A stretch of DNA of 20,622 nucleotides from CAKRHR01 sp964423195. Its GTDB lineage: Bacteria; Bacillota; Clostridia; Lachnospirales; Lachnospiraceae. Under the pieces are notes generated by a model. It worked only from the letters and a program-made list of their open reading frames with translations, had not been told where the DNA came from and ran no database searches. Where the stretch lies: NCBI GenBank assembly GCA_964423195.1, contig CAYRDY010000034.1, forward strand, positions 1 through 20,622, read 5' to 3'. This document shows, piece after piece, positions 13,597 to 20,310 of the stretch. The position numbers and the translations under genes are program-made. Each line of letters begins with the position of its first letter. Positions within the stretch are counted from its first letter, which is position 1.

Positions 13597-14679
13597 ATGT
13601 CAGGCGTGCTTTCTGAAGCGCTCTCAGGCATCCGTTCTGCGGCCATCGGCGGCCATGTGCGGCCGGATGGCGACTGCGTGGGCGCATGCCTGGGATTATA
13701 CAATTATATTTTGACAAATTATCCGAATATTCATGTGGATGTGTACCTGGAGCCGGTGCCTGAGGTTTACCGGCAGGTGCGCGGCACGGATCAGGTCATC
13801 TCGGATTTTTCCGGGAACGCGCGTGGTCAGGACTCGGTCGGCCATGTGCGACCAAACCCCGATACAGAGGAACAGGGAGAACATCCCGAATCGGGCGCCG
13901 CTGCGCCAAAGCGAGGCGATCCGGGCTGTGCCGCGCCCGAAAGGTATGACCTGTTTGTCGCCCTTGACTGCAGTGACAAGGAACGCCTCGGCGGCGCGGC
14001 GCGGTGGTTTGATTCGGCCGACCGGACGCTCTGCATCGATCACCATATCAGCAATCGGGCCTTCGCCGGGACCAATGTGATTCGTCCGGATGCCAGCTCT
14101 TCCTGCGAGGTTTTATTTGACCTGATGGATGAGGACAGGATCGATCTGGAGACCGCGAGATGTCTCTATATGGGCATCATGTGTGATACGGGCTGTTTTA
14201 AGCACTCAAACACAAAGGAACACACGCTGAACATTGTCGGCAGGCTGATCACGAAGGGTGTCGACAGTTCCAAAATGATCGATGAGATCTTTTATCAGAA
14301 GACGTTCATGCAGAATCAATTATTGGGCAGATGTCTGGTCAACAGTTATTTGGCATTGGACGGGCGATGTATTGTCTCGGTCGCGACCCAGCGGCTCCTG
14401 AGCGAATACGGTGCCGTGTCGAGCGACCTTGAGGGTGTGATCGATCAGCTCAGGGTGACAAAGGGTGTGGAGGTAGCCGTGTTGCTGACGGAAGATGAAG
14501 AGGGCGGATGCAAGATCAGTATGCGCTCAAAATCATGTGTCGATGTGGCGGCTGTGGCGGTCGCCTTTGGCGGCGGCGGTCATGTGCGGGCGGCGGGGGC
14601 CTCGGTAGCTCTCGCGCCGGAGGCGGTGATCGGGGATCTGCTGGATAAAATCGGGGAGCAGCTGACAGATCATGTATGA
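13597..14679 (+). CDS. nrnA: DHH-family phosphoesterase NrnA (nano-RNase/pAp phosphatase)
   Basis: This 360-residue enzyme degrades very short RNA and dephosphorylates 3'-phosphoadenosine 5'-phosphate in the family. Metal-binding motifs are present: HVRPDGD at 20-26, ALDCSD after the insert, and DHH at 148-150. The DHHA1 domain carries the GGGGHVRAAGA motif near residue 325. Usual members have about 315-325 residues; the excess is explained by an inserted stretch of about 43 residues (roughly 74-116) between the first and second motifs. The start is one base after the rbfA stop, implying translational coupling, and its end overlaps truB by 8 bases. Confidence 0.92.
   Translation: MSGVLSEALSGIRSAAIGGHVRPDGDCVGACLGLYNYILTNYPNIHVDVYLEPVPEVYRQVRGTDQVISDFSGNARGQDSVGHVRPNPDTEEQGEHPESGAAAPKRGDPGCAAPERYDLFVALDCSDKERLGGAARWFDSADRTLCIDHHISNRAFAGTNVIRPDASSSCEVLFDLMDEDRIDLETARCLYMGIMCDTGCFKHSNTKEHTLNIVGRLITKGVDSSKMIDEIFYQKTFMQNQLLGRCLVNSYLALDGRCIVSVATQRLLSEYGAVSSDLEGVIDQLRVTKGVEVAVLLTEDEEGGCKISMRSKSCVDVAAVAVAFGGGGHVRAAGASVALAPEAVIGDLLDKIGEQLTDHV
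13816..13944 (+). other. Low-complexity insert in nrnA
   Basis: Roughly 43 codons between DFSG and YDLFVALDCSD encode a Gly/Pro/Ala/Glu-rich, probably disordered stretch that is not part of the DHH core. It has no clear tandem unit, in contrast to the other inserted regions, but contains a GHVRPN echo of the GHVRPD catalytic motif. Boundaries are approximate. Confidence 0.55.
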
Positions 14680-15799
14680 CGGGATGCTCAATGTCTATAA
14701 GGAGCCCGGATATACCTCCCACGACGTGGTGGCGAAGCTCCGAGGCATTTTAAAACAGAAAAAGATCGGCCATACCGGGACACTTGATCCCGAAGCCGCG
14801 GGCGTGCTGCCCGTGTGCCTGGGCAGGGGGACGAAACTCTGTGATATGATCAGCAGCCGGGATAAGGCCTATGAGGCGCGGATGCTGCTCGGCATCGCCA
14901 CGGACACGCTGGACATGACGGGGACGGTTCTCTCAGAGGTGCCGGTTTTCCTGCTGCCGGACGACAGCGCGGAAGGGCGGATTTTGCCGCGGGACGGCGC
15001 GGGAACCAGAAATTTGCCGAACGACAGCGCGGAAGGGCGGGTTTTGCCGCGGGACGGCGCGGGATCCAGAAATTTGCCGGGCAACAGCGCGGGAGACCAG
15101 ATTTTGCCGCGGGATGGCGCGGGATCCGGAAATTTGCCGGACAGCGGCGCGCGCGAATTTTTTTTGACGGAGGCGGAGATTACCGGCGCCATCAATCGCT
15201 TTATCGGCGAGTACGCTCAAATGCCGCCGATGTATTCGGCGCTGAAGGTGGACGGCAGGCGACTCTATGAGCTGGCCCGCGCCGGCCAGACCGCCGAGCG
15301 GAAAGTCCGCACGGTCCATATTTACGGGATCGACATCGGGGAAATTCGTCAGGCGGAGGATCAAAAGGTATCTGTGACGATGAGGATCCGCTGTTCCAAG
15401 GGCACCTACATCCGTTCGCTGTGTGATGATATCGGGCGTTCGCTCGGCTGCGGCGCGGCCATGTCAGGGCTTGTGCGGACCGAGGCCGCCGGTTTTCACA
15501 TCGAGGATTCACTGACACTGGCCCGGATCGCCTCGCTGGAGCGAGAGGGTCGGCTGAGGGAATATATTGTACCGGTTGAGGCCGCCTTTGAGACGCTGCC
15601 GCAGGTCTATCTGGCGGAGGCGTCCGACAGGCTCTTATATAACGGCAATCCGTTTGCCATGAGGGATGTGAGCCGCGTATCCGGCGATCTTTTTGACGGC
15701 GCAAACGCGCGTGTCTATGATCATCAGGGACATTTTTTGGCGGTCTACGCGTTTGACGGCGTCAGTGGTTTGTTTCGCGCGGTTAAAATGTTTTTATAG
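14672..15799 (+). CDS. truB: tRNA pseudouridine-55 synthase TruB with repeat insert
   Basis: This 375-residue enzyme makes pseudouridine 55 in the T-loop of tRNAs. Family motifs are present: YDGMLNVYKEPGYTSHDVVAKLRG at the start, KIGHTGTLDPEAAGVLPVCLG with the catalytic Asp in GTLDP, LGIATDTLDMTG, QMPPMYSALKVDGRRLYELAR and CSKGTYIRSLCDDIG. Some are longer than a single unit but contiguous here. A 70-residue tandem-repeat insert (residues 95-164) lies between the GIATDT strand and the PPMYSALK region. Without it the length would be 305, normal for the family. It overlaps nrnA by 8 bases. The catalytic core looks intact. Confidence 0.95.
   Translation: MYDGMLNVYKEPGYTSHDVVAKLRGILKQKKIGHTGTLDPEAAGVLPVCLGRGTKLCDMISSRDKAYEARMLLGIATDTLDMTGTVLSEVPVFLLPDDSAEGRILPRDGAGTRNLPNDSAEGRVLPRDGAGSRNLPGNSAGDQILPRDGAGSGNLPDSGAREFFLTEAEITGAINRFIGEYAQMPPMYSALKVDGRRLYELARAGQTAERKVRTVHIYGIDIGEIRQAEDQKVSVTMRIRCSKGTYIRSLCDDIGRSLGCGAAMSGLVRTEAAGFHIEDSLTLARIASLEREGRLREYIVPVEAAFETLPQVYLAEASDRLLYNGNPFAMRDVSRVSGDLFDGANARVYDHQGHFLAVYAFDGVSGLFRAVKMFL
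14954..15163 (+). repeat. 30-bp in-frame tandem repeat in truB
   Basis: Seven 30-bp units begin at 14954, 14984, 15014, 15044, 15074, 15104 and 15134. They encode ten-residue units of the type LPRDGAGSRN alternating with LPNDSAEGRV, so there is also a 60-bp higher-order period. The last unit is degenerate and ends at the conserved FLTEAEI segment. Confidence 0.93.
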
Positions 15800-15899
15800 C
15801 TCAGCGCAAAGCGCTGTGATCCGCGAAGGTCTGCGGTCATCAGGGCGCTGACGCTGTGGCGGAACTTGGACGCTTTCTGGGTACGGGAGAACATTGAAC
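15800..15899 (+). other. Structured spacer between truB and ribF
   Basis: The 100-base gap within the operon carries a CAGCGC-AAA-GCGCTG hairpin at 15802-15816. A second dyad follows (CCGC/GCGG, extended by TGA/TCA with one bulged base). There is no T-run, so they are not intrinsic terminators. No FMN-riboswitch core (AGGGGYY-type boxes) was seen. They may be RNA processing or stability signals. Confidence 0.45.
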
Positions 15900-16856
15900 A
15901 TGATCTATATATCGGGTACAAAAGATTTCAATCTGGCAAATACGGCGGTGGCGCTGGGAAAGTTTGACGGTCTGCACCGGGGCCACAAGGTCCTGATTGA
16001 CCGCATTAATAAGTATAAGGCCAAAGGGATGCAGTCTGTGATGTTCACATTCGATTTTCATCCGGCGAGTCTGTTCGGCAGCGAGGAGCAGCAGTTAATC
16101 TATACGGTTCAGGAGCGCCGCGCCATCGCCGAGGCGATGGGTATCGACATCCTGATCGAATATCCCTTTACGAGGGAGACGGCTGCGATGGAGCCTGCCG
16201 ATTTTATTCAGGATGTCCTGATCAATAGAGTCGGCGCGCGCTATATTGTCGTCGGAGATGATTTCCGCTTTGGCAGGAACCGGACCGGCAATACGAATCT
16301 GCTTGAGGGAATGTCGCTGCCGCTCGGCTACAGCGCGATTGTCTGCGGGAAAGTGTGCGATACGATCCCCGCGGGCTTTGACGGCAATCCGCGGCCGGAG
16401 ACCAGAGAGATCAGCGCCACACTGATTCGCCGGGCGATCGCCGGCGGAGACATCGAGCTGGCCAACCGGCTGCTGGGCTATCCGTATCATGTGGTCGGCG
16501 AGGTGATCCACGGGCGGGAGATCGGCCGAACGATCGGTATGCCGACGGCCAATATCGCCGTTCCGGAGACAAAGCTCCTGCCGCCGAACGGCGTCTATTA
16601 CTCGAAGACAAAAATATCCGGCAGGCTGTATCCGTCTGTGACCAATATCGGGGTCAACCCGACCGTTTCCGACCAGGGGAAAAAGCGGGTCGAGACCTAT
16701 ATCTATGATTTTGAGGGCGACCTGTACGGCAGGACAATCGAGGTGGCGCTCTTTCACTATGGCCGGCCGGAGATGAAATTTGACTCGCTGGGTGCGCTGA
16801 AGGATCAGATGCACAAGGACTGCGAGCAGTCAAGGGAATATTTTGCAAAACAATGA
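15900..16856 (+). CDS. ribF: Bifunctional riboflavin kinase / FAD synthetase
   Basis: This 318-residue enzyme makes FMN and then FAD from riboflavin and ATP. The N-terminal nucleotidyltransferase domain shows ALGKFDGLHRGH (20-29) and FTFDFHP; the C-terminal flavokinase domain shows GRTIGMPTANIAVP (209 onward) and PPNGVYYSKT with GVNPTV. The ATG at 15900 is preferred; a TTG two codons upstream at 15894 is also possible and is closer to the GGGAGA ribosome binding site (15885-15890). The stop overlaps the maf start (ATGA). Confidence 0.95.
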   Translation: MIYISGTKDFNLANTAVALGKFDGLHRGHKVLIDRINKYKAKGMQSVMFTFDFHPASLFGSEEQQLIYTVQERRAIAEAMGIDILIEYPFTRETAAMEPADFIQDVLINRVGARYIVVGDDFRFGRNRTGNTNLLEGMSLPLGYSAIVCGKVCDTIPAGFDGNPRPETREISATLIRRAIAGGDIELANRLLGYPYHVVGEVIHGREIGRTIGMPTANIAVPETKLLPPNGVYYSKTKISGRLYPSVTNIGVNPTVSDQGKKRVETYIYDFEGDLYGRTIEVALFHYGRPEMKFDSLGALKDQMHKDCEQSREYFAKQ

Positions 16857-17539
16857 GAAAAATCATTTTGGCTTCGGCGTCGCCCAGGCGGCGGGATTTA
16901 TTGAGGCAGGCAGGGCTGGATTTTGAGGTCTGTCCGAGTGACGCGGAGGAAAATATTGAGAAGAGAGAAGAATATGCGGGGATGCCGGTCCGCCGATTTA
17001 AGGATTTGACGGAATCGGAGGACGCTTATGCCCTCGCGCGAGGTGTCGCGCTTGGGGATGAATTCGCCGCGGCGGCGGTGCGCAGGGCTTCTGCGAAGGC
17101 ATCGGATATCGCCGCGAGACATCTGACAGTTGACGACCCGCGGATCGTGCTCGGCGCGGACACGGTCGTCGTCTTTGGCGGACAGATTCTGGGAAAGCCT
17201 GAGAATGACGCGGCGGCTGCACAGACGCTCAGGCTCCTTGGCGGACACACGCATCAGGTCTACACGGGCGTCTGTCTTGTGGAGAATCACGGGGGCAGTC
17301 TCTGCCCGCATACTTTTTATGAAAAGACGGATGTCACGATGTATGAGATGACGGAGGAGGAGATCTCCTGGTATGTCTCGACCGGTGAGCCGGCGGACAA
17401 GGCGGGGGCCTACGGTATTCAGGGCATCGGCGGCGTGTTCGTGCGGGCGATCGCCGGCGACTATTATAATGTTGTGGGACTTCCTCTGGCCGGGGTCTGG
17501 CACTATCTGAAGGGGCGTTGTTTTGATGGACAGCAGTAA
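16853..17539 (+). CDS. maf: Maf-family nucleotide pyrophosphatase
   Basis: This 228-residue house-cleaning enzyme hydrolyses nucleoside triphosphates, often dTTP/UTP or modified ones. Motifs are ILASASPRRRDLL at the N-terminus, VLGADTVVV with the catalytic Asp at 103, GKPENDAAAAQTLRLLGGHTHQVYTGV, and GEPADKAGAYGIQG. It is some 30 residues longer than usual, mainly from an Ala/Arg-rich stretch (about 70-98) before the GADTVV strand. Being coupled to ribF by a 4-base overlap and to the next gene by 14 bases, it belongs to the same transcript. Confidence 0.93.
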   Translation: MRKIILASASPRRRDLLRQAGLDFEVCPSDAEENIEKREEYAGMPVRRFKDLTESEDAYALARGVALGDEFAAAAVRRASAKASDIAARHLTVDDPRIVLGADTVVVFGGQILGKPENDAAAAQTLRLLGGHTHQVYTGVCLVENHGGSLCPHTFYEKTDVTMYEMTEEEISWYVSTGEPADKAGAYGIQGIGGVFVRAIAGDYYNVVGLPLAGVWHYLKGRCFDGQQ

Positions 17540-18824
17540 GGCGGATGCGGCGGGAAAGGCGGAATTTGCACGTTTCGCCGGATATTTTAAGGGAAATGAG
17601 AGGCGAGGGCTGAATCTTTTCTACGATTGTATCGCCAACCGTCAGGTCATCCCGTATAAAATAAAAAATAAGACATTTTCGATTCTGGTCGCCGATACGG
17701 CGGCCCTGACACTGGAGCTAAAGTTTCGGGGCGTCGTGATCGAGGACGGGCACCACCCGCTGGAGATCCTGATGACAGATGTCAGGGGCGAGCGCATGGA
17801 GGATGGCGCGGGTAATGTCCGCTACCGGATCCGTTTTGTCAATGGTCTCAGAGCGCAGGGGCGTGCGCGGGAGAGCAGTTTTTCTTTTGAGGATCTGGAA
17901 TCGGCGCTGTCGCTGTGGAATTATGATTTTACGACTTACGCCTTTGCGGCGGGGGAGCACAAGATGCCGTGGCGGCTGGTCTATGAGCCGGCGGCGGCAT
18001 TTATGGAGAAATGGCGGATGCTTGGCGAGCCGGCCATGAATACCTATGAGCTCGGCTACGCCACGATCATTCAGTTTTTGTATACGTATCTCGGTCTGTA
18101 TCTGGACGGGCAGACGGGCATCGGTTACGGCAGGTCGAGCATCAGTTATGACCGGGCGCTCATTGAAGCGAACCCTCTGACGAAGCGGATGCAGCTGGCG
18201 GCGAGGAAGCTGTTTGAGATGTGCGGCTGGCAGGATATGATCGATGCGCTCAGGGATTACGACAGCCATCCGAGGCAATTTTTTGAGCTCTGGGTCTACA
18301 GGATCACCGACAAGGCGGGCAGTGTCCTGTATGACTGCGCGAATGAGATCATCGACAGATGCGCGCACAGCTACCCTCAGAGAGGTGATCTGGCGCCGGC
18401 TTTCGGCGGCCAGCGCGAAATTGTGCGTGATACGCTGGATCACTTGTTTTTGCGCCGTGGCTATCAGGGACATTATCCAGATTATGTGATCCAGGACAGC
18501 CCGCGTTTTATCGAGACAAATCTTGTCTACGAGCGCAAGTATACTTTTATCAACGCGGGGCGCAAGCTGCGCCTGTACAGTTTTATAGAGAGCGTGGTTG
18601 ACGGTGGGCTGCAGATATGCGCGGCCAAAGGGTCTGTATATGTGAAAGATATAAAAGAGCCCGCAGAGGATTGTATTCCGGACAACGCGCTGCAGTGCTT
18701 TTTTGTGGACGGCGGACGGCGAAGCGCCGGAATCACCGAGGGTATCTACATCAATCCGGAAATGCCGGCGGACGGACTCAGGGAGGACGTGGAGACATTC
18801 TTTAAGCGCATTACGGAGGCGTAA
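17526..18824 (+). CDS. Protein of unknown function, 432 residues
   Basis: The function is not recognised. The protein starts inside the 3' end of maf, overlapping by 14 bases, and is the last gene of the long operon. There is no signal peptide, membrane segment or familiar nucleotide-binding loop, so it looks soluble and cytoplasmic. The sequence is rich in aromatic residues (for example FAGYFKGNERRGLNLFYDCI and ELGYATIIQFLYTYLGLYLD). There are no visible repeats or low-complexity regions. It may belong to one of the DUF families confined to Lachnospiraceae (DUF3878 comes to mind, but this is a recollection that is not verified). An alternative TTG start lies one codon upstream. Codon use resembles its neighbours. 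Confidence 0.8.
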   Translation: MDSSKADAAGKAEFARFAGYFKGNERRGLNLFYDCIANRQVIPYKIKNKTFSILVADTAALTLELKFRGVVIEDGHHPLEILMTDVRGERMEDGAGNVRYRIRFVNGLRAQGRARESSFSFEDLESALSLWNYDFTTYAFAAGEHKMPWRLVYEPAAAFMEKWRMLGEPAMNTYELGYATIIQFLYTYLGLYLDGQTGIGYGRSSISYDRALIEANPLTKRMQLAARKLFEMCGWQDMIDALRDYDSHPRQFFELWVYRITDKAGSVLYDCANEIIDRCAHSYPQRGDLAPAFGGQREIVRDTLDHLFLRRGYQGHYPDYVIQDSPRFIETNLVYERKYTFINAGRKLRLYSFIESVVDGGLQICAAKGSVYVKDIKEPAEDCIPDNALQCFFVDGGRRSAGITEGIYINPEMPADGLREDVETFFKRITEA

Positions 18825-18902
18825 ACGCGCTGCGGGTTATGGAAAAATAAATCAAAATTTTGCAAAAAATATGGTTATTATATTTAATTTAAACATTTTT
18901 GA

Positions 18903-18922
18903 ATTTTTTGTGCGCAAAAAAT
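18903..18922 (+). terminator. Possible weak AT hairpin after the long operon
   Basis: An 8-bp stem (ATTTTTTG with CAAAAAAT) around TGCG lies about 80 bases beyond the last operon gene. Being A/U-rich it is a poor terminator; it may only attenuate readthrough. Confidence 0.2.
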
Positions 18923-19060
18923 CACTCAGACGATGCAATCTGCATGACCTGCGCAGACAAAAAGTCGCTTGAAATTGGCTAAAATGATGTGATTATTTGA
19001 GTTTAAGCAATGTGAACAAAAATGAAAAAATCGATTTGGCGAAAAGCGCTATGGCGTTCG

Positions 19061-19083
19061 CGGATAAGATAGTGTAGTATAAA
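19061..19083 (+). promoter_or_regulatory. Possible promoter -10 region of the ATPase gene
   Basis: TATAAA (19078-19083) matches five of six -10 positions about 60 bases before the start codon, but no good -35 box precedes it at 16-18 bases. It could be activator dependent. Low confidence. Confidence 0.25.
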
Positions 19084-19146
19084 ACCATCGAAGACCGTAA
19101 TGATACACTTAAAAAAAAGTAAAATCCATAAGGGGGACATGAGAAA

Positions 19147-20253
19147 ATGGCAAGTTTATCATTAAAAGGCATTTACAAAATTTATCCGAACGGCTTCAAC
19201 GCTGTGAAAGATTTCAACCTTGAGATCGAAGACAAGGAGTTCATCATCTTCGTAGGCCCTTCAGGCTGCGGCAAGTCGACGACACTTCGTATGATCGCCG
19301 GCCTTGAGGAGATCAGCAAGGGCGAGCTCTACATTGACGGCAAACTGATGAACGACGTGGAGCCGAAGGACAGAGATATCGCTATGGTGTTCCAGAGCTA
19401 CGCTCTGTATCCGCATATGTCCATCTATGACAATATGGCTTTCGGCCTCAAGCTGAGGAAAGTCCCGAAGGATGAGATCGACAAGAAAGTCCATGAAGCG
19501 GCGCGTATCCTTGACATTGAGCATCTGCTTGACAGGAAGCCGAAACTCCTCTCCGGTGGCCAGAGACAGCGTGTCGCCATGGGACGTGCGATTGTCCGTG
19601 AGCCAAAGGTATTCCTTATGGATGAGCCTCTTTCAAACCTTGACGCGAAACTTCGTGTCCAGATGCGTATTGAGATTTCCAAGCTGCATCAGAGACTGCA
19701 GACGACCATCATTTATGTCACACATGACCAGACCGAGGCCATGACGCTTGGTACCAGGATCGTTGTCATGAAAGACGGCGTCATCCAGCAGGTTGATTCT
19801 CCGCAGAATCTGTATGACAAGCCGGGCAACCTCTTCGTTGCCGGATTCATCGGGTCGCCTCAGATGAACTTCATTGATGCTAAGCTCGTCAAGGAGGGCA
19901 ACAATGTCTACCTTGCGTTTGGACCTTACAAGATCACTGTGACCCCTGAGAAGGCCAAGGCCTGCGAGGCATATATCGGCAAGGAAGTGACATTCGGCAT
20001 CCGTCCTGAGGATATTTACTCGACGGATAAGTATGACAAAGCGAATGTCAACAACACCGTGAAGTCGACCGTCAGAGTCTATGAGATGCTCGGCGCTGAA
20101 GTGTTTGTCTATGTGACCAGCGAGAATGTTGATATCACAGTGCGCGAGGCTCCGGGGACAGTTGTCAAGCCTGGTGATGATTTCACAATCTCCTTCAATG
20201 TTGACAAGATCCATATCTTTGACAAGGATACACAGGAGACAATTACAAACTGA
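19147..20253 (+). CDS. ugpC: Sugar ABC transporter ATPase, MsmK/UgpC type
   Basis: This 368-residue ATPase powers CUT1-type carbohydrate importers. Walker A is GPSGCGKST at 37-45, the Q-loop in VFQSYALYPH, signature LSGGQ at 135-139, Walker B VFLMDE ending at Glu160, and the switch His193 in VTHDQTEA. The remaining C-terminal part (about 240-368) is the TOBE-type regulatory region. The ribosome binding site AAGGGGG lies about 10 bases upstream; an ATG at 19139 runs quickly into a stop. It stands alone with its own terminator and has no permease genes beside it. In Firmicutes such a solitary ATPase commonly serves several sugar importers. The RbsB-like protein at the left end would normally use a different (RbsA-type) ATPase. 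The choice between MsmK and UgpC as name is arbitrary. Confidence 0.92.
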   Translation: MASLSLKGIYKIYPNGFNAVKDFNLEIEDKEFIIFVGPSGCGKSTTLRMIAGLEEISKGELYIDGKLMNDVEPKDRDIAMVFQSYALYPHMSIYDNMAFGLKLRKVPKDEIDKKVHEAARILDIEHLLDRKPKLLSGGQRQRVAMGRAIVREPKVFLMDEPLSNLDAKLRVQMRIEISKLHQRLQTTIIYVTHDQTEAMTLGTRIVVMKDGVIQQVDSPQNLYDKPGNLFVAGFIGSPQMNFIDAKLVKEGNNVYLAFGPYKITVTPEKAKACEAYIGKEVTFGIRPEDIYSTDKYDKANVNNTVKSTVRVYEMLGAEVFVYVTSENVDITVREAPGTVVKPGDDFTISFNVDKIHIFDKDTQETITN

Positions 20254-20278
20254 CAATCAATGGCGCGTGTGGATTCCG

Positions 20279-20310
20279 GGGGAAATACATTTTGTATTTC
20301 CCCTTTTTTT
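20279..20310 (+). terminator. Intrinsic terminator of the ATPase gene
   Basis: A perfect 11-bp stem GGGGAAATACA (20279-20289) / TGTATTTCCCC (20293-20303) with a TTT loop is followed at once by seven T. It lies 25 bases after the stop codon. Confidence 0.95.

Larger units (their letters stand above)
18825..19146. other. AT-rich intergenic spacer before the ATPase gene
   Basis: This 322-base stretch has no convincing gene. It contains an AT hairpin (ATTTTTTG/CAAAAAAT with loop TGCG, 18903-18922), an ATGCA-ATC-TGCAT dyad near 18935, and the likely promoter and leader of the downstream ATPase gene. No strong terminator for the preceding operon was found. Confidence 0.5.

Noticed and set aside
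14954..15163. CRISPR-like array appearance of the regular 30-bp units
   Set aside because: The units abut without unique spacers and are translated in frame within truB; the same reasoning applies to the 27-bp units at 6198-6305.
15800..15899. FMN riboswitch ahead of ribF
   Set aside because: The 100-base spacer lacks the conserved AGGGGYY-type boxes and is too short and simple; it only shows two plain hairpins.
16095..16814. Minus-strand open frame of 239 codons
   Set aside because: It is antisense to ribF, whose motifs are unmistakable.
17718..18473. Minus-strand open frame of 251 codons
   Set aside because: It is opposite the unknown 432-residue protein, has no ribosome binding site or family signature, and has shadow-like composition rich in Arg and His.
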